A stretch of 64,000 nucleotides of DNA from Candidatus Symbiobacter mobilis CR (lineage in GTDB: Bacteria; Pseudomonadota; Gammaproteobacteria; Burkholderiales; Burkholderiaceae_C), in NCBI RefSeq assembly GCF_000477435.1, contig NC_022576.1, positions 62,001 through 126,000 of the forward strand, given 5' to 3'. The translations under genes and the position numbers were made by a program. Below, piece after piece: positions 27,529-37,027 of this stretch; the first letter of the stretch is position 1; every line of letters starts with the position of its first letter. Under the pieces are notes generated by a model that was given only the letters and a program-made list of their open reading frames with translations, did not search any database and was not told where the DNA came from.

Positions 27529-29463
27529 ATGGTGACAATTATTTCCGATCAATCATCCAGCCCCACATTGCCGATCATGCCTGCATTTATTGATGATCGT
27601 CCCGAGGGCGTATTTGTAAATCTGGAGAAATTGCCCTCGGAGTGGAATTTCCGCACCTTTGTCAATGATCTTTTTGCGCAGGGTTTCCGTTTTGAGGAGC
27701 TGGAGTATTCGTTATTTTTGAAATTGGCATACCCGGTCGAGCCATTGTCCAAGGAAGATAGTTTTCTGTTGCTGGCAAAAAAGATCGTTCCTTTTCCATC
27801 AGAACGCAAGGTGCTCTACAAGGAAGTGCGGGTGATGAACCATGGTGCGCATGCGGAATACATGTTCGAGCCTGTTTTCCTCGAACATACAGAAAAAGAA
27901 CCGGTGTACGGAGAACCCGATGAAAACGGGGAAAAGCCGATCACGGGCTATGAAGAACAAGTGCATGCCGAGCCAACCCATCTCGACCTCGATGAATTCA
28001 TTGCGGCAATGTGGATGAAAGGCGTGCGATACGGCATCGATATCCATGCCTTTGAGCCACGCACCGAGGCAAAAAATGCGCATCGCGCCGTGATTGCCCG
28101 GGAATTGCCACCCACGCCTGGGCGCGATGCAGAGCTGAAGGAAGAGTACAGCGAACTGCATCGTGACGATTCCCCTCTCATCAGGGCGGGTATTGCGGAT
28201 CTTCGGCGGTTCAAAAATCGTTTCCCCCAAATCAGTGAGGGGCAGAAGATCGTCAGGAAAATTCCCCGCATATTGGGCAAGCCTGGCTATAGCATTACCG
28301 GGGACGTTTTGGAACCAATCGTTCCCAAAGACCTCAACATGAACCATGTTTCCGGCCCGGGAACCCAAGTGGAAGTGATCAATGGAGAGCAATATCTCCT
28401 CTCTACCATAGATGGTTTTCTCACGCTCGACGTCAAGACAAACCAAATATCTGTCACGGTCAAAATAGAAAATACGGAAGGAATCAGTACCAGGACGACG
28501 GGAGATTTGTATTTGACTGTCGAAGAGTTCATCGAGCATGGGGAAGTGCAGGAAGGCCGCGTGGTGGAAGGCAAAAACATGCGGTTCAGCTCGGGGGTTT
28601 TTGGGTCGCTGATCTCCGATGGCGGGAAGATTGTGATTGACGATAGTCTTGCCGGGGGCAGCGCAAAAAGTGACGGCGGAACCATTCAAATCAAAAAACG
28701 CGCGTCCAATTCGAACATCGAAGCGCTGGGTGGGAGCGTGGAAATCAATTATGCGGAAAATTGCTTCATCACTGCACAGACTGTGTACATCGGACATGCC
28801 ATCAATTGCGACATCGTTGCCAGGGATTTGCGGATAGATATTTCGCAGGGATGTGCCATGGCGGGATGCAATGTCGATATCGGCGTTGCAGACATCCGCC
28901 GGGACAATATCACGCAGGTCACGATTTTCATTCCAGATATGGCGGATTTTCATCAGCGGAATGCAAAATACGATGCAGCGATGAAGGAAATTCAACTCGA
29001 TATTGATGACAAGTTGGAAGAAATCAAGGCATTCAAATCGGAACCGGAATTTGCCAAGTTCCTTTCGCTGATGGAGATGATCCAGTCTGGCAAGATCAAG
29101 CTATCCCCAGCGCAGGAGCAGAATTTCAACCAGATGCAAAGAATGCAAAGGGGAAATATCAAGGGGTTGGAAAGGCTCGTTACCGAGAAAAACGCAATCG
29201 TTACCAGGCTGGCAGAAAAGCGGAAGGAATACGATGAGTTCAAAAAGATGCAGGAGGAGCTTTCTTCCGGGCGGGTATGCAAAATTGCCAAAGTGACCGG
29301 CAGCACGCTAGTACAACAAATGCAAACCCCGTATGGCATTGCCAAAATCGATGCACCGTCTACCAGGGAAATTCGCAATATTTTGCGTACCCGCACTGCC
29401 TCGCGCCTGCTCGTATTTGCCGATGATCGCGGTAGCGTGGCGTGGTCGTATGCTTCCCCATAG
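27529..29463 (+). CDS. FapA family protein (DUF342)
   Basis: A 644-residue cytosolic protein. The middle (about 260-470) has the FapA/DUF342 beta-helix pattern: GKPGYSITGDVLEP, EEFIEHGEVQEGRVVEGKNM, repeated glycine-asparagine turns, and LGGSVEINYAENCFITAQTV. A coiled coil follows (about 480-590), then a small C-terminal domain. FapA-type proteins are polymer-like and of unclear function, some tied to cell-surface or sporulation control. The N-terminal 230 residues are unassigned. There is no signal peptide. The start GTG-less ATG 27529 is weakly supported; the ribosome site is poor. Confidence 0.8.
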   Translation: MVTIISDQSSSPTLPIMPAFIDDRPEGVFVNLEKLPSEWNFRTFVNDLFAQGFRFEELEYSLFLKLAYPVEPLSKEDSFLLLAKKIVPFPSERKVLYKEVRVMNHGAHAEYMFEPVFLEHTEKEPVYGEPDENGEKPITGYEEQVHAEPTHLDLDEFIAAMWMKGVRYGIDIHAFEPRTEAKNAHRAVIARELPPTPGRDAELKEEYSELHRDDSPLIRAGIADLRRFKNRFPQISEGQKIVRKIPRILGKPGYSITGDVLEPIVPKDLNMNHVSGPGTQVEVINGEQYLLSTIDGFLTLDVKTNQISVTVKIENTEGISTRTTGDLYLTVEEFIEHGEVQEGRVVEGKNMRFSSGVFGSLISDGGKIVIDDSLAGGSAKSDGGTIQIKKRASNSNIEALGGSVEINYAENCFITAQTVYIGHAINCDIVARDLRIDISQGCAMAGCNVDIGVADIRRDNITQVTIFIPDMADFHQRNAKYDAAMKEIQLDIDDKLEEIKAFKSEPEFAKFLSLMEMIQSGKIKLSPAQEQNFNQMQRMQRGNIKGLERLVTEKNAIVTRLAEKRKEYDEFKKMQEELSSGRVCKIAKVTGSTLVQQMQTPYGIAKIDAPSTREIRNILRTRTASRLLVFADDRGSVAWSYASP

Positions 29464-29486
29464 GCCGCCGCTCCTACAAGCAGCGT

Positions 29487-30815
29487 TTAGCCCTTCCCCG
29501 CTTCCCGATCCCACTTTTTGAGCAAAGCCAGCTTTTCCCCGATCTTGATTTCCAACCCCCTGGGTACTGGCCGATACCAGCTTGGCTCGGCCATGCCTTC
29601 GGGTAGGTAGCTTTCTCCGGCTGCATAGGCGTTGGGTTCATCGTGGGCATAGCGGTATGCATGTCCGTACCCCAGTTCTTTCATCAATTTGGTGGGGGCA
29701 TTGCGCAGGTGGACCGGCACCTCACGGCTGGTATCTTCCTGCACGAAAGAGCGCGCCTGTTTGTAGGCCATATACCCGGCATTGCTTTTGGCTGCGACGG
29801 ACAAATAAATCACCGCCTGCGCCAGGGCCAATTCGCCTTCGGGGCTTCCCAGTCTTTCGTAGGTCGATGCCGCATCGTTGGCGATCTGCATCGCACGCGG
29901 GTCGGCCAGGCCGATGTCCTCCCACGCCATGCGGACGATGCGTCGGGCCAGATACCGTGGATCCGCGCCGCCGTCGAGCATTCTGCACAGCCAGTACAGC
30001 GCGGCATCGGGGTTTGACCCGCGCACGGACTTGTGTAGCGCTGAAATCTGGTCGTAGAAGTGGTCCCCGCCTTTGTCGAAGCGTCGGCTGTTCAGCGTGA
30101 GCGCGTTGTGAACGAAGTCCGCACTGATTTTTCGGATTCCCTGGGCGTGCGCAGCCGTTTGGCATTGTTCGAACAGGTTGAGCAGTCTGCGGGCATCGCC
30201 GTCTGCGTAACCGATCAGCGTGTTGCGCGCAGGGTCTTCGAATTCGAGCGAATCGTTGGGCGCATCGTCGAAGGAAGCGGGCGCTTTGTCGATGGCACGT
30301 TGCAGCAGTTGCCGCAATTCGGCATCGGTCAACGGGTGCAGCACGTAGACCTGCGTGCGCGACAGCAACGCTGCATTCACTTCGAACGAAGGGTTTTCGG
30401 TTGTTGCGCCTACCAGCGTGACCAGCCCGTTCTCGGTGTAGGGAAGCAACGCATCCTGTTGCGATTTGTTGAACCGGTGGATTTCATCGACGAACAGAAC
30501 CGTCCGTTTGCTTTGGGCCAGGTTTTGCTGGGCCTGTTCCATCGCAGCGCGAAGATCTTTGACACCGGAAAACACCGCAGAGAGTGCGATGAATGCGCAG
30601 TCGAACGCCGTGGCCATCAGCCGCGCCAGCGTCGTCTTGCCCACGCCAGGCGGCCCCCAGAAGATCATCGAGTGCGGTTTTCCCGATTGAAACGCCAACC
30701 GCAAAGGCTTTCCCTCTGCCAGCAGATGCGATTGCCCGATCACCTCATCCAGCGTTTGGGGGCGCAGGATTTCTGCCAGCGGGGCGTGGGGGTGGGCAGG
30801 GTGCGAAGGGGACAT
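29487..30815 (-). CDS. rarA: Replication-associated recombination protein RarA (MgsA)
   Basis: AAA+ ATPase of 442 residues of the RarA/MgsA/WRNIP1 family, acting at stalled replication forks. Walker A WGPPGVGKTTLARL, Walker B VLFVDEIHRFNKSQQDALLP, sensor VTLVGATTENPSFEVN, then the C-terminal tetramerisation part with FYDQISALHKSVRGSNPDAA and ARRIVRMAWEDIGLADPRA. The start MSPSHPAHPH is chosen by length. It lies just behind the merR-like gene (32 bases) on the same strand. Confidence 0.95.
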   Translation of the reverse strand: MSPSHPAHPHAPLAEILRPQTLDEVIGQSHLLAEGKPLRLAFQSGKPHSMIFWGPPGVGKTTLARLMATAFDCAFIALSAVFSGVKDLRAAMEQAQQNLAQSKRTVLFVDEIHRFNKSQQDALLPYTENGLVTLVGATTENPSFEVNAALLSRTQVYVLHPLTDAELRQLLQRAIDKAPASFDDAPNDSLEFEDPARNTLIGYADGDARRLLNLFEQCQTAAHAQGIRKISADFVHNALTLNSRRFDKGGDHFYDQISALHKSVRGSNPDAALYWLCRMLDGGADPRYLARRIVRMAWEDIGLADPRAMQIANDAASTYERLGSPEGELALAQAVIYLSVAAKSNAGYMAYKQARSFVQEDTSREVPVHLRNAPTKLMKELGYGHAYRYAHDEPNAYAAGESYLPEGMAEPSWYRPVPRGLEIKIGEKLALLKKWDREAGKG

Positions 30816-30847
30816 GGTTGTCAAAACGCATCCCGCCTTGCATCGGC

Positions 30848-31246
30848 TCAGGGGATGGTGAGCAAATCGATCGCCGATTCGAGATTGCGACGGATTGCAT
30901 CCCAGGAAGGGGCAATGGGGATCACTGCCGTGGAGGAGGGGCCGGGCGCTTCGTATCCAGGCGCTGCGGCTCCCTCTTCGGCTTGCGCAGTCATCATCGC
31001 TTGGATTTGGTTGCGCGCACCGCAAATCGTGAACCCTTGCTGGTACAGCAGTTCGCGGATTCGGCGAATCATCAGCACTTCATGGTGCTGGTAGTACCGG
31101 CGGTTGCCCCGTCTTTTCATGGGCCGGAGCTGGGTGAATTCCTGCTCCCAATATCGGAGCACGTGGGGCTTGACCCCGCAGAGTTCGCTGGCTTCGCCGA
31201 TGGTGAAGTAGCGTTTCGCCGGTATCGGGGGCAGGGTGTCGTCCAT
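30848..31246 (-). CDS. MerR-family transcription regulator
   Basis: The 132-residue protein has an N-terminal MerR winged helix (KRYFTIGEASELCGVKPHVL, RYWEQEFTQLRPMKRRGNRR, YYQHHEVLMIRRIRELLYQQ) and a short C-terminal part without metal-binding cysteines. This is the small MerR-like protein typically encoded after ihfA. Target and ligand are not known. The ATG at 31246 fits the family better than one 15 codons upstream. Confidence 0.88.
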   Translation of the reverse strand: MDDTLPPIPAKRYFTIGEASELCGVKPHVLRYWEQEFTQLRPMKRRGNRRYYQHHEVLMIRRIRELLYQQGFTICGARNQIQAMMTAQAEEGAAAPGYEAPGPSSTAVIPIAPSWDAIRRNLESAIDLLTIP

Positions 31247-31382
31247 CCCGACGATTATGCAGAATGGTTGCCACGCAGGCGCGATCATCAACCCGTCGCT
31301 CTGACAACGTGTGGGGATGCGCGGTGCTGTTGGTCAGGTTTGTGGGAGCGACGGCAGCAGGCGTGATGGCCCGGGCAGGCAG

Positions 31383-31700
31383 CTATGGTTGCTGCTGAAT
31401 CAGCTCTTTGAGCTTGGGGCTGGCGTGGAAGGTGACGACCCGCCGCGCAAGGATGTCTACCGATTCCCCGGTGCGGGGGTTCCTCCCCGGGCGGGGGGTT
31501 TTGGTGCGGAGCTTGAAATTGCCGAACCCACTGATCTTGACCTCTTGCCCTTGTGCAAGGCTTTGGAGGATGACATGGAAGAAGGTGTCAACCATGGCTT
31601 TGGATTCGGAGCGACTCAACCCAACGCGTTCGTAGAGCCGGTCAGCCATTTCAGCTTTGGTAAGCGCCGTATCGGAAGGGGCAACTGGGGTGGAAGACAT
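31383..31700 (-). CDS. ihfA: Integration host factor alpha subunit
   Basis: A 105-residue DNA-bending protein of the HU/IHF family that pairs with IhfB. It has LTKAEMADRLYERVGLSRSE, the arm KTPRPGRNPRTGESVDILAR, and VVTFHASPKLKELIQ. The N-terminal extension MSSTPVAPSDTA is slightly longer than in E. coli. It sits in the conserved place after pheT. Confidence 0.95.
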   Translation of the reverse strand: MSSTPVAPSDTALTKAEMADRLYERVGLSRSESKAMVDTFFHVILQSLAQGQEVKISGFGNFKLRTKTPRPGRNPRTGESVDILARRVVTFHASPKLKELIQQQP

Positions 31701-31795
31701 GGGGGTGGGGGCGGGAGGTACTCGCAGTGGAGTGGGTGGCTGGGTGGCTATAGGGTTCTTAACGTGAAATACCTCAAAAATCATAGCGCCACTCT

Positions 31796-31848
31796 TGGGA
31801 GCGCGGGCATCTTGCCCGCATTTGGCGGGTGGGACACCCGCGCTCCCA
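31796..31848. repeat. REP doublet (inverted pair) between pheT and ihfA
   Basis: GGGAGCGCGGGCATCTTGCC and, inverted, GCGGGTGGGACACCCGCGCT form a BIME-like pair, each arm itself a hairpin (GCGGGC/GCCCGC and GCGGGT/ACCCGC). An outer perfect pair TGAAATAC/GTATTTCA flanks it. It lies inside an operon, where it could act on mRNA stability or partial termination. Confidence 0.65.
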
Positions 31849-31890
31849 GGGCGTATTTCATCATTTGGGGTGGCAAAACTGGCATGAAAG

Positions 31891-34347
31891 TTAGGTACGC
31901 AGATGGGCGCCGAGTTCGCGCTCCAAGTGCGACAAGATGGTAGCAACGGCAGCTTCGATGTCGGCGTCGGAGATGGCAACCCGGTCCGGCGTAAACGTGA
32001 GGCGAATCCCCATGCTCTTCTGGCGGCATGTTGCAGCAGGTGCAGCGTGCGCGGGGGTTGTGGACGGGGACGAAAGCGCACGGTATACGTCGAACAGCAC
32101 GGCATCGCGCAAGGGGATGGTGCATGGTGCAGCGTGTACCGTCGCAAACAGGGCTTGGGCGGTGATGGATTCGTCGACCCACACGGCCACATCCCGCTCG
32201 ACGGGGTGCAGTCGGGGAACCGGTACGAACCGTGGCACTGCGCGGCGCAGGACGAGGTCGAGGTCGATTTCGAAGAGCACGGGCGTTTGCGTCAGCCCAT
32301 ACGCCTGGCACCACTGGGGATGCAGCACCCCCACAACGCCGACATCGACTCCATCGCAGCGCAGTCGGGCACAGCGCCCAGGGTGCATCGCGGGGTGTTC
32401 CGCAGCGATGCATTCCAGCTTGCTCGACAGGGTTGTGGCAAGCAGGGATTCAAGATCGCCTTTGACATCATAAAAATCGACGGCACGTTGCGGACTGGCC
32501 CACTGCAAGGGATCGACGGGGCCACAAGCCAGCGCTGCCAAGCGCATGGGCTGTGCAAATCCGGCAACGGTTTGGAGGGTGTCGCCGACAGTGGGGTCAT
32601 AGGCAAATACGCGCCCAATCTCAAAAACCCGTACCCGCTGAATTTTGCGTGCCTGGTTGCGTTGCTGCACATCGACGAGCGAGCCAAGCAGCGTGGAACG
32701 CAGCACGGATAGGTCGCTGGCGATGGGGTTGTGCAGCCGCACAGGGTTGGTGTTGCCGGCAAAGTCGCGTTCCCATTGTTCTGGGCAAAAGCTGAATTGC
32801 AGGACTTCCTGATACCCCAGCGCAGCCATGGCATGGCGCACGGTGTTGGCGCTGCGGGTGTTTTCCGGCCGCAATGTACCGACTGCGGGAGCGAGGGGAG
32901 GCGTCATCGGCAGGGTGTCGTAGCCAATGACGCGGGCGATTTCTTCGACGAGGTCTTCTTCGATGCGCAAGTCGAAGCGATGGGGGGGAACCTGGACGTC
33001 GATGCGGTCTTCGTAAGGGGTCGGCTCCAACCCCAGGCTGCGCAGGGCTGTCAGGCATTGCTGTGGCGATAACGCTACGCCAAGGATTTTGCTGGCGCGC
33101 GCCACCCGCATCGAGACTGTGGTCTCGACCGGCATCGCAACGCGGTGGTCGTCGATGGGGCCGACGGTGGTTTGCGGAGTGCCACAGATATCCAGGATGA
33201 GCTGGGTGATGCGTTCCAGGTGCGCACGGGTGAGGCTGGGGTCGACCCCGCGCTCGAAGCGGTGCGCGGCTTCGGAAGTGAGGCGCAGTGCGCGGGCGCG
33301 CCCGGCAATGGCGGCGGGGTGCCAGAACGCGGCTTCGATGTAGATATTGCGCGTGTCGTCGCCCACGGCACTGTGGCTGCCGCCCATGATGCCGGCGAGC
33401 GCCTGAATTCCTGCACTGTCTGCGATGACGCCGATGTGGGGATCGATTGCCGCTGTGGCGCCATGCAATAGCGAGGCGACTTCCCCCGAACGGCCCCAGC
33501 GTACTTCGAGGCCGTCGCGGAGCGTGTCGAGGTCGAAGACGTGCGAAGGCTGGCCGGATTCGAGCATCACGTAGTTGGAGATGTCGACCAAGGCGGAAAT
33601 ACTGCGTTGGCCGCAACGGCGCAGCCGTTCGCGCATCCACCATGGCGTTGGCGCGCGGGCATCGACGTTGCGGACGATCCTTCCGCAAAAGCGTCCACAC
33701 AAGTCGGCGGCGGTCACTGTCAGCGGCAGGATGTCTGGAATCGTCGGGGCGACTTCGGGGAATACCCGTGGAGTCAGGGGTGCCTGGGTCAGCGCGGACA
33801 GTTCGCGCGCAACGCCGTGGACGCTGAGGCAGTGGGCCAGGTTCGGGGTGAGCTTGATCGTGAGCAGGGCGTCGTCCATGTGCAGGATCGTGCGCACATC
33901 CACGCCAAGCTGTGCATCGTCGGGCAGTTCCAACAGGCCTGCGTTGTCGCTGCCCAAGCCCAATTCATGCGCGGAGCAAAGCATGCCTTCGCTGGCCACG
34001 TCACCAAACCGTTGCGTTCGCACCACCAAGGGGTCTGTCGCTGCGGCTGTAGTCAGCGTGGCGCCGAGCGTGGCCAGCGGAACCTTGATTCCAGGCCGCG
34101 CATTGGGAGCGCCGCACACCACGGTGCATGGGCGCCCGGTTCCGGCATCGACCTGGCATACCCGCAGGCGATCTTGCCCAGGCAGCACGCTTGCGCTATC
34201 GATGCGTGCGACGACCACTCCGCAGGGCATGGCTGCGGGGGCGATGTCTTCGACCTCAATGCCCGCCATGGTCAGTGCATCGGCAAGCTGTGCGGTATCC
34301 ATGGATGGGTTGCACCACTGGCGCAACCAGGATTCGGGGAATTGCAT
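31891..34347 (-). CDS. pheT: Phenylalanyl-tRNA synthetase beta subunit
   Basis: The 818-residue beta chain of the (alpha-beta)2 enzyme. It shows the N-terminal tRNA-binding EMAP-like domain (CQVDAGTGRPCTVVCGAPNA), the B3/B4 editing domain (FDLDTLRD, GIMGGSHSAV), the B5 domain, the class-II-like core, and the C-terminal anticodon-binding FDX-ACB domain (RLHPVERDVAVWVDESITAQ). Length is standard (about 800). The start MQFPESWLRQWC follows pheS by 130 bases. Confidence 0.95.
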   Translation of the reverse strand: MQFPESWLRQWCNPSMDTAQLADALTMAGIEVEDIAPAAMPCGVVVARIDSASVLPGQDRLRVCQVDAGTGRPCTVVCGAPNARPGIKVPLATLGATLTTAAATDPLVVRTQRFGDVASEGMLCSAHELGLGSDNAGLLELPDDAQLGVDVRTILHMDDALLTIKLTPNLAHCLSVHGVARELSALTQAPLTPRVFPEVAPTIPDILPLTVTAADLCGRFCGRIVRNVDARAPTPWWMRERLRRCGQRSISALVDISNYVMLESGQPSHVFDLDTLRDGLEVRWGRSGEVASLLHGATAAIDPHIGVIADSAGIQALAGIMGGSHSAVGDDTRNIYIEAAFWHPAAIAGRARALRLTSEAAHRFERGVDPSLTRAHLERITQLILDICGTPQTTVGPIDDHRVAMPVETTVSMRVARASKILGVALSPQQCLTALRSLGLEPTPYEDRIDVQVPPHRFDLRIEEDLVEEIARVIGYDTLPMTPPLAPAVGTLRPENTRSANTVRHAMAALGYQEVLQFSFCPEQWERDFAGNTNPVRLHNPIASDLSVLRSTLLGSLVDVQQRNQARKIQRVRVFEIGRVFAYDPTVGDTLQTVAGFAQPMRLAALACGPVDPLQWASPQRAVDFYDVKGDLESLLATTLSSKLECIAAEHPAMHPGRCARLRCDGVDVGVVGVLHPQWCQAYGLTQTPVLFEIDLDLVLRRAVPRFVPVPRLHPVERDVAVWVDESITAQALFATVHAAPCTIPLRDAVLFDVYRALSSPSTTPAHAAPAATCRQKSMGIRLTFTPDRVAISDADIEAAVATILSHLERELGAHLRT

Positions 34348-34477
34348 CGTCGGGTTGGGTAGGGGGCGATAGTGGAAAGGATGCCGGGCGGGAAGGACGC
34401 AGGGCGTATGCAGCGCTACAGGTTTCGAGCAATGGCCTGCGAGGGCGGAATGGCGAGCGTCAGCGGGGTGGCGAACG

Positions 34478-35599
34478 TCAGCGGAACTGCGAGAGGAACC
34501 GCAGGTCGGCATCGAAAAACATGCGCAAATCGTTGATGCCGTAGCGCAACATCGTTAGCCGATCCGGGCCCATGCCAAAGGCAAAGCCGATGTAGCGTTC
34601 GGGGTCAAGCCCCATGTTGCGAACGACGTTGGGATGTACCTGCCCGGCACCCGCCACTTCCAGCCACCGGCCAGCGAGGGGGCCATCGGCAAAGCGGATA
34701 TCGACTTCCGCGCTGGGTTCCGTGAAGGGGAAGAAGCTGGGGCGAAAGCGCAGCGCGACGTCTTCCGATTCAAAAAATGTTCGGCAGAAGTGCGTGAAGG
34801 TGTACCGCAGGTCTTTGAAGCTGACGCTGTCTCCGATCCATAGCCCCTCGCACTGGTGGAACATCGGCGAGTGGGTGGCGTCGCTGTCCACCCGATAGGT
34901 ACGGCCCGGAGCAATGACCCGAATGTCGGGCATCGGCCCGCTGTACAGCGCGTCGGGGGGCGTAGGAGAAGGCGAATCAGGAGGCGAATCAGCAGACGAA
35001 TCGGAAGGCGTGTTGCCATGGGGCCGGGCATAGCGCCGGACGTGCTGCATCGCATGACGAATCTGGATCGGGCTGGTGTGGGTACGCAGCAGACAAGGCA
35101 GGGTATCCGCGCCCCCTTCGACATAGAAGGTGTCGTGCATCGAGCGGGCAGGGTGATCCGGCGGGGTGTTGAGCGCAGTGAAGTTGAACCAGTCTGTCTC
35201 GATTTCAGGCCCTTGGGCGACTTCAAAGCCGAGGGTCGAGAAGTAGGCCTCGATCCGCTCGATGGTGAGCGAAACCGGGTGCAATCCCCCAGGCGTGCGT
35301 GTACGGCCAGGCAGGGTGACGTCGAGGGCTTCGACACGCAGGCGCTCGTACAGGGCTTGCTGTGCAAGCGCTTGCCGACGATCCTGCAAACATTGTTCGA
35401 TGGCGCGTTTGGCCTCGTTGATCGTGGCGCCACGGCGTTTGCGCTCTTCGAGCGGAAGAGCGCCCAGCCCTTGCATGCAAAGGGTGATCTGGCCGGATTT
35501 GCCGAGGTACGCAGCCTTGACGTTTTCGACCTCGGCAGCAGTGCGTGCCTGGGCAAAAGCTTGGCGTGCTTCCTCGACGATGGCTTGCAGTGCATCCAT
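34478..35599 (-). CDS. pheS: Phenylalanyl-tRNA synthetase alpha subunit with a low-complexity insertion
   Basis: Catalytic class II subunit, 373 residues. N-terminal coiled coil (1-90), motif 1 near [20 protein letters not shown], motif 2 with [20 protein letters not shown], motif 3 with [20 protein letters not shown]. Residues about 191-222 are a Pro/Ser/Asp-rich insertion ([20 protein letters not shown]) right before the conserved [15 protein letters not shown], in a place where relatives have only a few residues. The DNA of the insertion has near-repeats of GGCGAATCA. Confidence 0.94.
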   Translation of the reverse strand: MDALQAIVEEARQAFAQARTAAEVENVKAAYLGKSGQITLCMQGLGALPLEERKRRGATINEAKRAIEQCLQDRRQALAQQALYERLRVEALDVTLPGRTRTPGGLHPVSLTIERIEAYFSTLGFEVAQGPEIETDWFNFTALNTPPDHPARSMHDTFYVEGGADTLPCLLRTHTSPIQIRHAMQHVRRYARPHGNTPSDSSADSPPDSPSPTPPDALYSGPMPDIRVIAPGRTYRVDSDATHSPMFHQCEGLWIGDSVSFKDLRYTFTHFCRTFFESEDVALRFRPSFFPFTEPSAEVDIRFADGPLAGRWLEVAGAGQVHPNVVRNMGLDPERYIGFAFGMGPDRLTMLRYGINDLRMFFDADLRFLSQFR

Positions 35600-35697
35600 G
35601 GTGGGAAGGGGAAGAACCCTGGGGGCGGAGGTGGAACCAGAAGAGGGCACCCCTCTCCTGGCTTGGTCCACTATGTCCGTCGATGTCGCAAGCGATG

Positions 35698-36060
35698 TCA
35701 GGCTTGCGCCAGTTTTGCGCGTACCTGTTCGACGATGCCGGAGAAGGCAGCCATATCGCTGATGGCCAATTCGCTGAGCACTTTGCGGTCGATCTCAATG
35801 GCCGCTTTTTTGAGGCCATCAGCCAGTTGGCTGTAGGTCATCCCGCATTGGCGGGCAGCAGCGTTGATCCGGGCGATCCAGAGTTGGCGGAAGACACGTT
35901 TCTTGGCGCGGCGGTCGCGGTAGGCGTATTGCCCCGCTTTCATCACCGCTTCCTTGGCTACGCGGAACACGTTGCCACGACGACCCCGGTACCCCTTGGC
36001 CTGGGCAAGAACCTTCTTGTGGCGCGCACGCGCCGTTACCCCACGTTTGACACGAGACAT
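35698..36060 (-). CDS. rplT: 50S ribosomal protein L20
   Basis: Full-length L20, 120 residues: [60 protein letters not shown]. In many bacteria L20 represses its own operon through the mRNA. It lies 25 bases behind rpmI. Confidence 0.97.
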   Translation of the reverse strand: MSRVKRGVTARARHKKVLAQAKGYRGRRGNVFRVAKEAVMKAGQYAYRDRRAKKRVFRQLWIARINAAARQCGMTYSQLADGLKKAAIEIDRKVLSELAISDMAAFSGIVEQVRAKLAQA

Positions 36061-36085
36061 ATATACCTCCTAGTACGTCGTTGCT

Positions 36086-36289
36086 TTAGAGACCATAGCC
36101 GGGGAGCATGTCTGCCACCCGCTGCAAATCGGTCTCGTGAACCAGGGTAGCGCCGCGAAGCTGGCGCTTGGTCTTGGTCGTTTTCTTGGTCAGGATATGG
36201 CGTTTGAAAGCCTGCGCACGTTTGACGGTGCCACCTGGACGAACGCGGAATCGTTTTTTTGCCGCACTTTTGGTTTTCATTTTGGGCAT
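36086..36289 (-). CDS. rpmI: 50S ribosomal protein L35
   Basis: A 67-residue L35: [40 protein letters not shown]. The MPKMKTK start is universal; an ATG seven codons upstream is rejected. It sits between infC and rplT as expected. Confidence 0.97.
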   Translation of the reverse strand: MPKMKTKSAAKKRFRVRPGGTVKRAQAFKRHILTKKTTKTKRQLRGATLVHETDLQRVADMLPGYGL

Positions 36290-36403
36290 GAATATGCTCC
36301 TGGAACACAAGCCTTCGAGGCGTCTGCAACAAACTCGCAGCCTTGATGGCCTCGGGCTTCAATAACGGCGGGCGACCTGCTGCCGTAAAAAAGAAGGGAA
36401 ATG

Positions 36404-36979
36404 TCAAGAAGCTGTAACCGGTTTGGTCACGACTTTCTTTCTGCTTGGGGCGATCATCATCACCATTTGCCTGCCTTCAAGCCGGGGAAACTGTTCGACG
36501 AGGATCAAATCGCCCAGCTCTTCCCGGATTCGTTGCAATAACGCCATCCCCAATTCCTGGTGGGTGATTTCTCGACCCCGAAAACGCAGGGTGATCTTGC
36601 ATTTGTCGCCTTCTGAAAGGAAGCGGCGAATGTTGCGCATCTTGATCTGGTAATCCCCATCATCGGTACCCGGTCGGAATTTGATCTCCTTGATCTCGAT
36701 GACAGTCTGCTTGGCTTTGGCTTCCGCAGCTTTTTTCTGTTCCTGGTACTTGAACTTGCCATAGTCCACCAGACGACAGACAGGGGGAACGGCCACGGGA
36801 GAAATTTCGACGAGATCGACGTCGAGGTCCCCGGCCTTTTTCATGGCGTCAACGATGCTGAAAACTCCCAAAGGCTCGTTGTCGAGGCCAATGAGCCGCA
36901 CTTCCGAGGCAGTGATTTCCCGGTTGAGGCGGTGTTTGCGCTCTTCGCGCTGACGGCGGTCACGAATTTCGGTAGCGAT
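36404..36979 (-). CDS. infC: Translation initiation factor IF-3, probable ATC start
   Basis: IF-3 checks start codons and keeps 30S subunits free. From the ATC at 36979 the protein has 191 residues, beginning [20 protein letters not shown]. This is preceded by AAGGAAGG eight bases upstream. The two-domain IF-3 core follows: [37 protein letters not shown], then the C-domain [23 protein letters not shown] at 36901 gives a shorter frame, but conserved residues precede it. Rare AUU/AUC starts allow IF-3 to repress its own translation in E. coli; the same is likely here. Confidence 0.93.
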   Translation of the reverse strand: MATEIRDRRQREERKHRLNREITASEVRLIGLDNEPLGVFSIVDAMKKAGDLDVDLVEISPVAVPPVCRLVDYGKFKYQEQKKAAEAKAKQTVIEIKEIKFRPGTDDGDYQIKMRNIRRFLSEGDKCKITLRFRGREITHQELGMALLQRIREELGDLILVEQFPRLEGRQMVMMIAPSRKKVVTKPVTAS

Positions 36980-37027
36980 GACGAGATCCTTCCTTCAAAG
37001 TCCAATGGAGAGCCGCTCTGCCACCCA

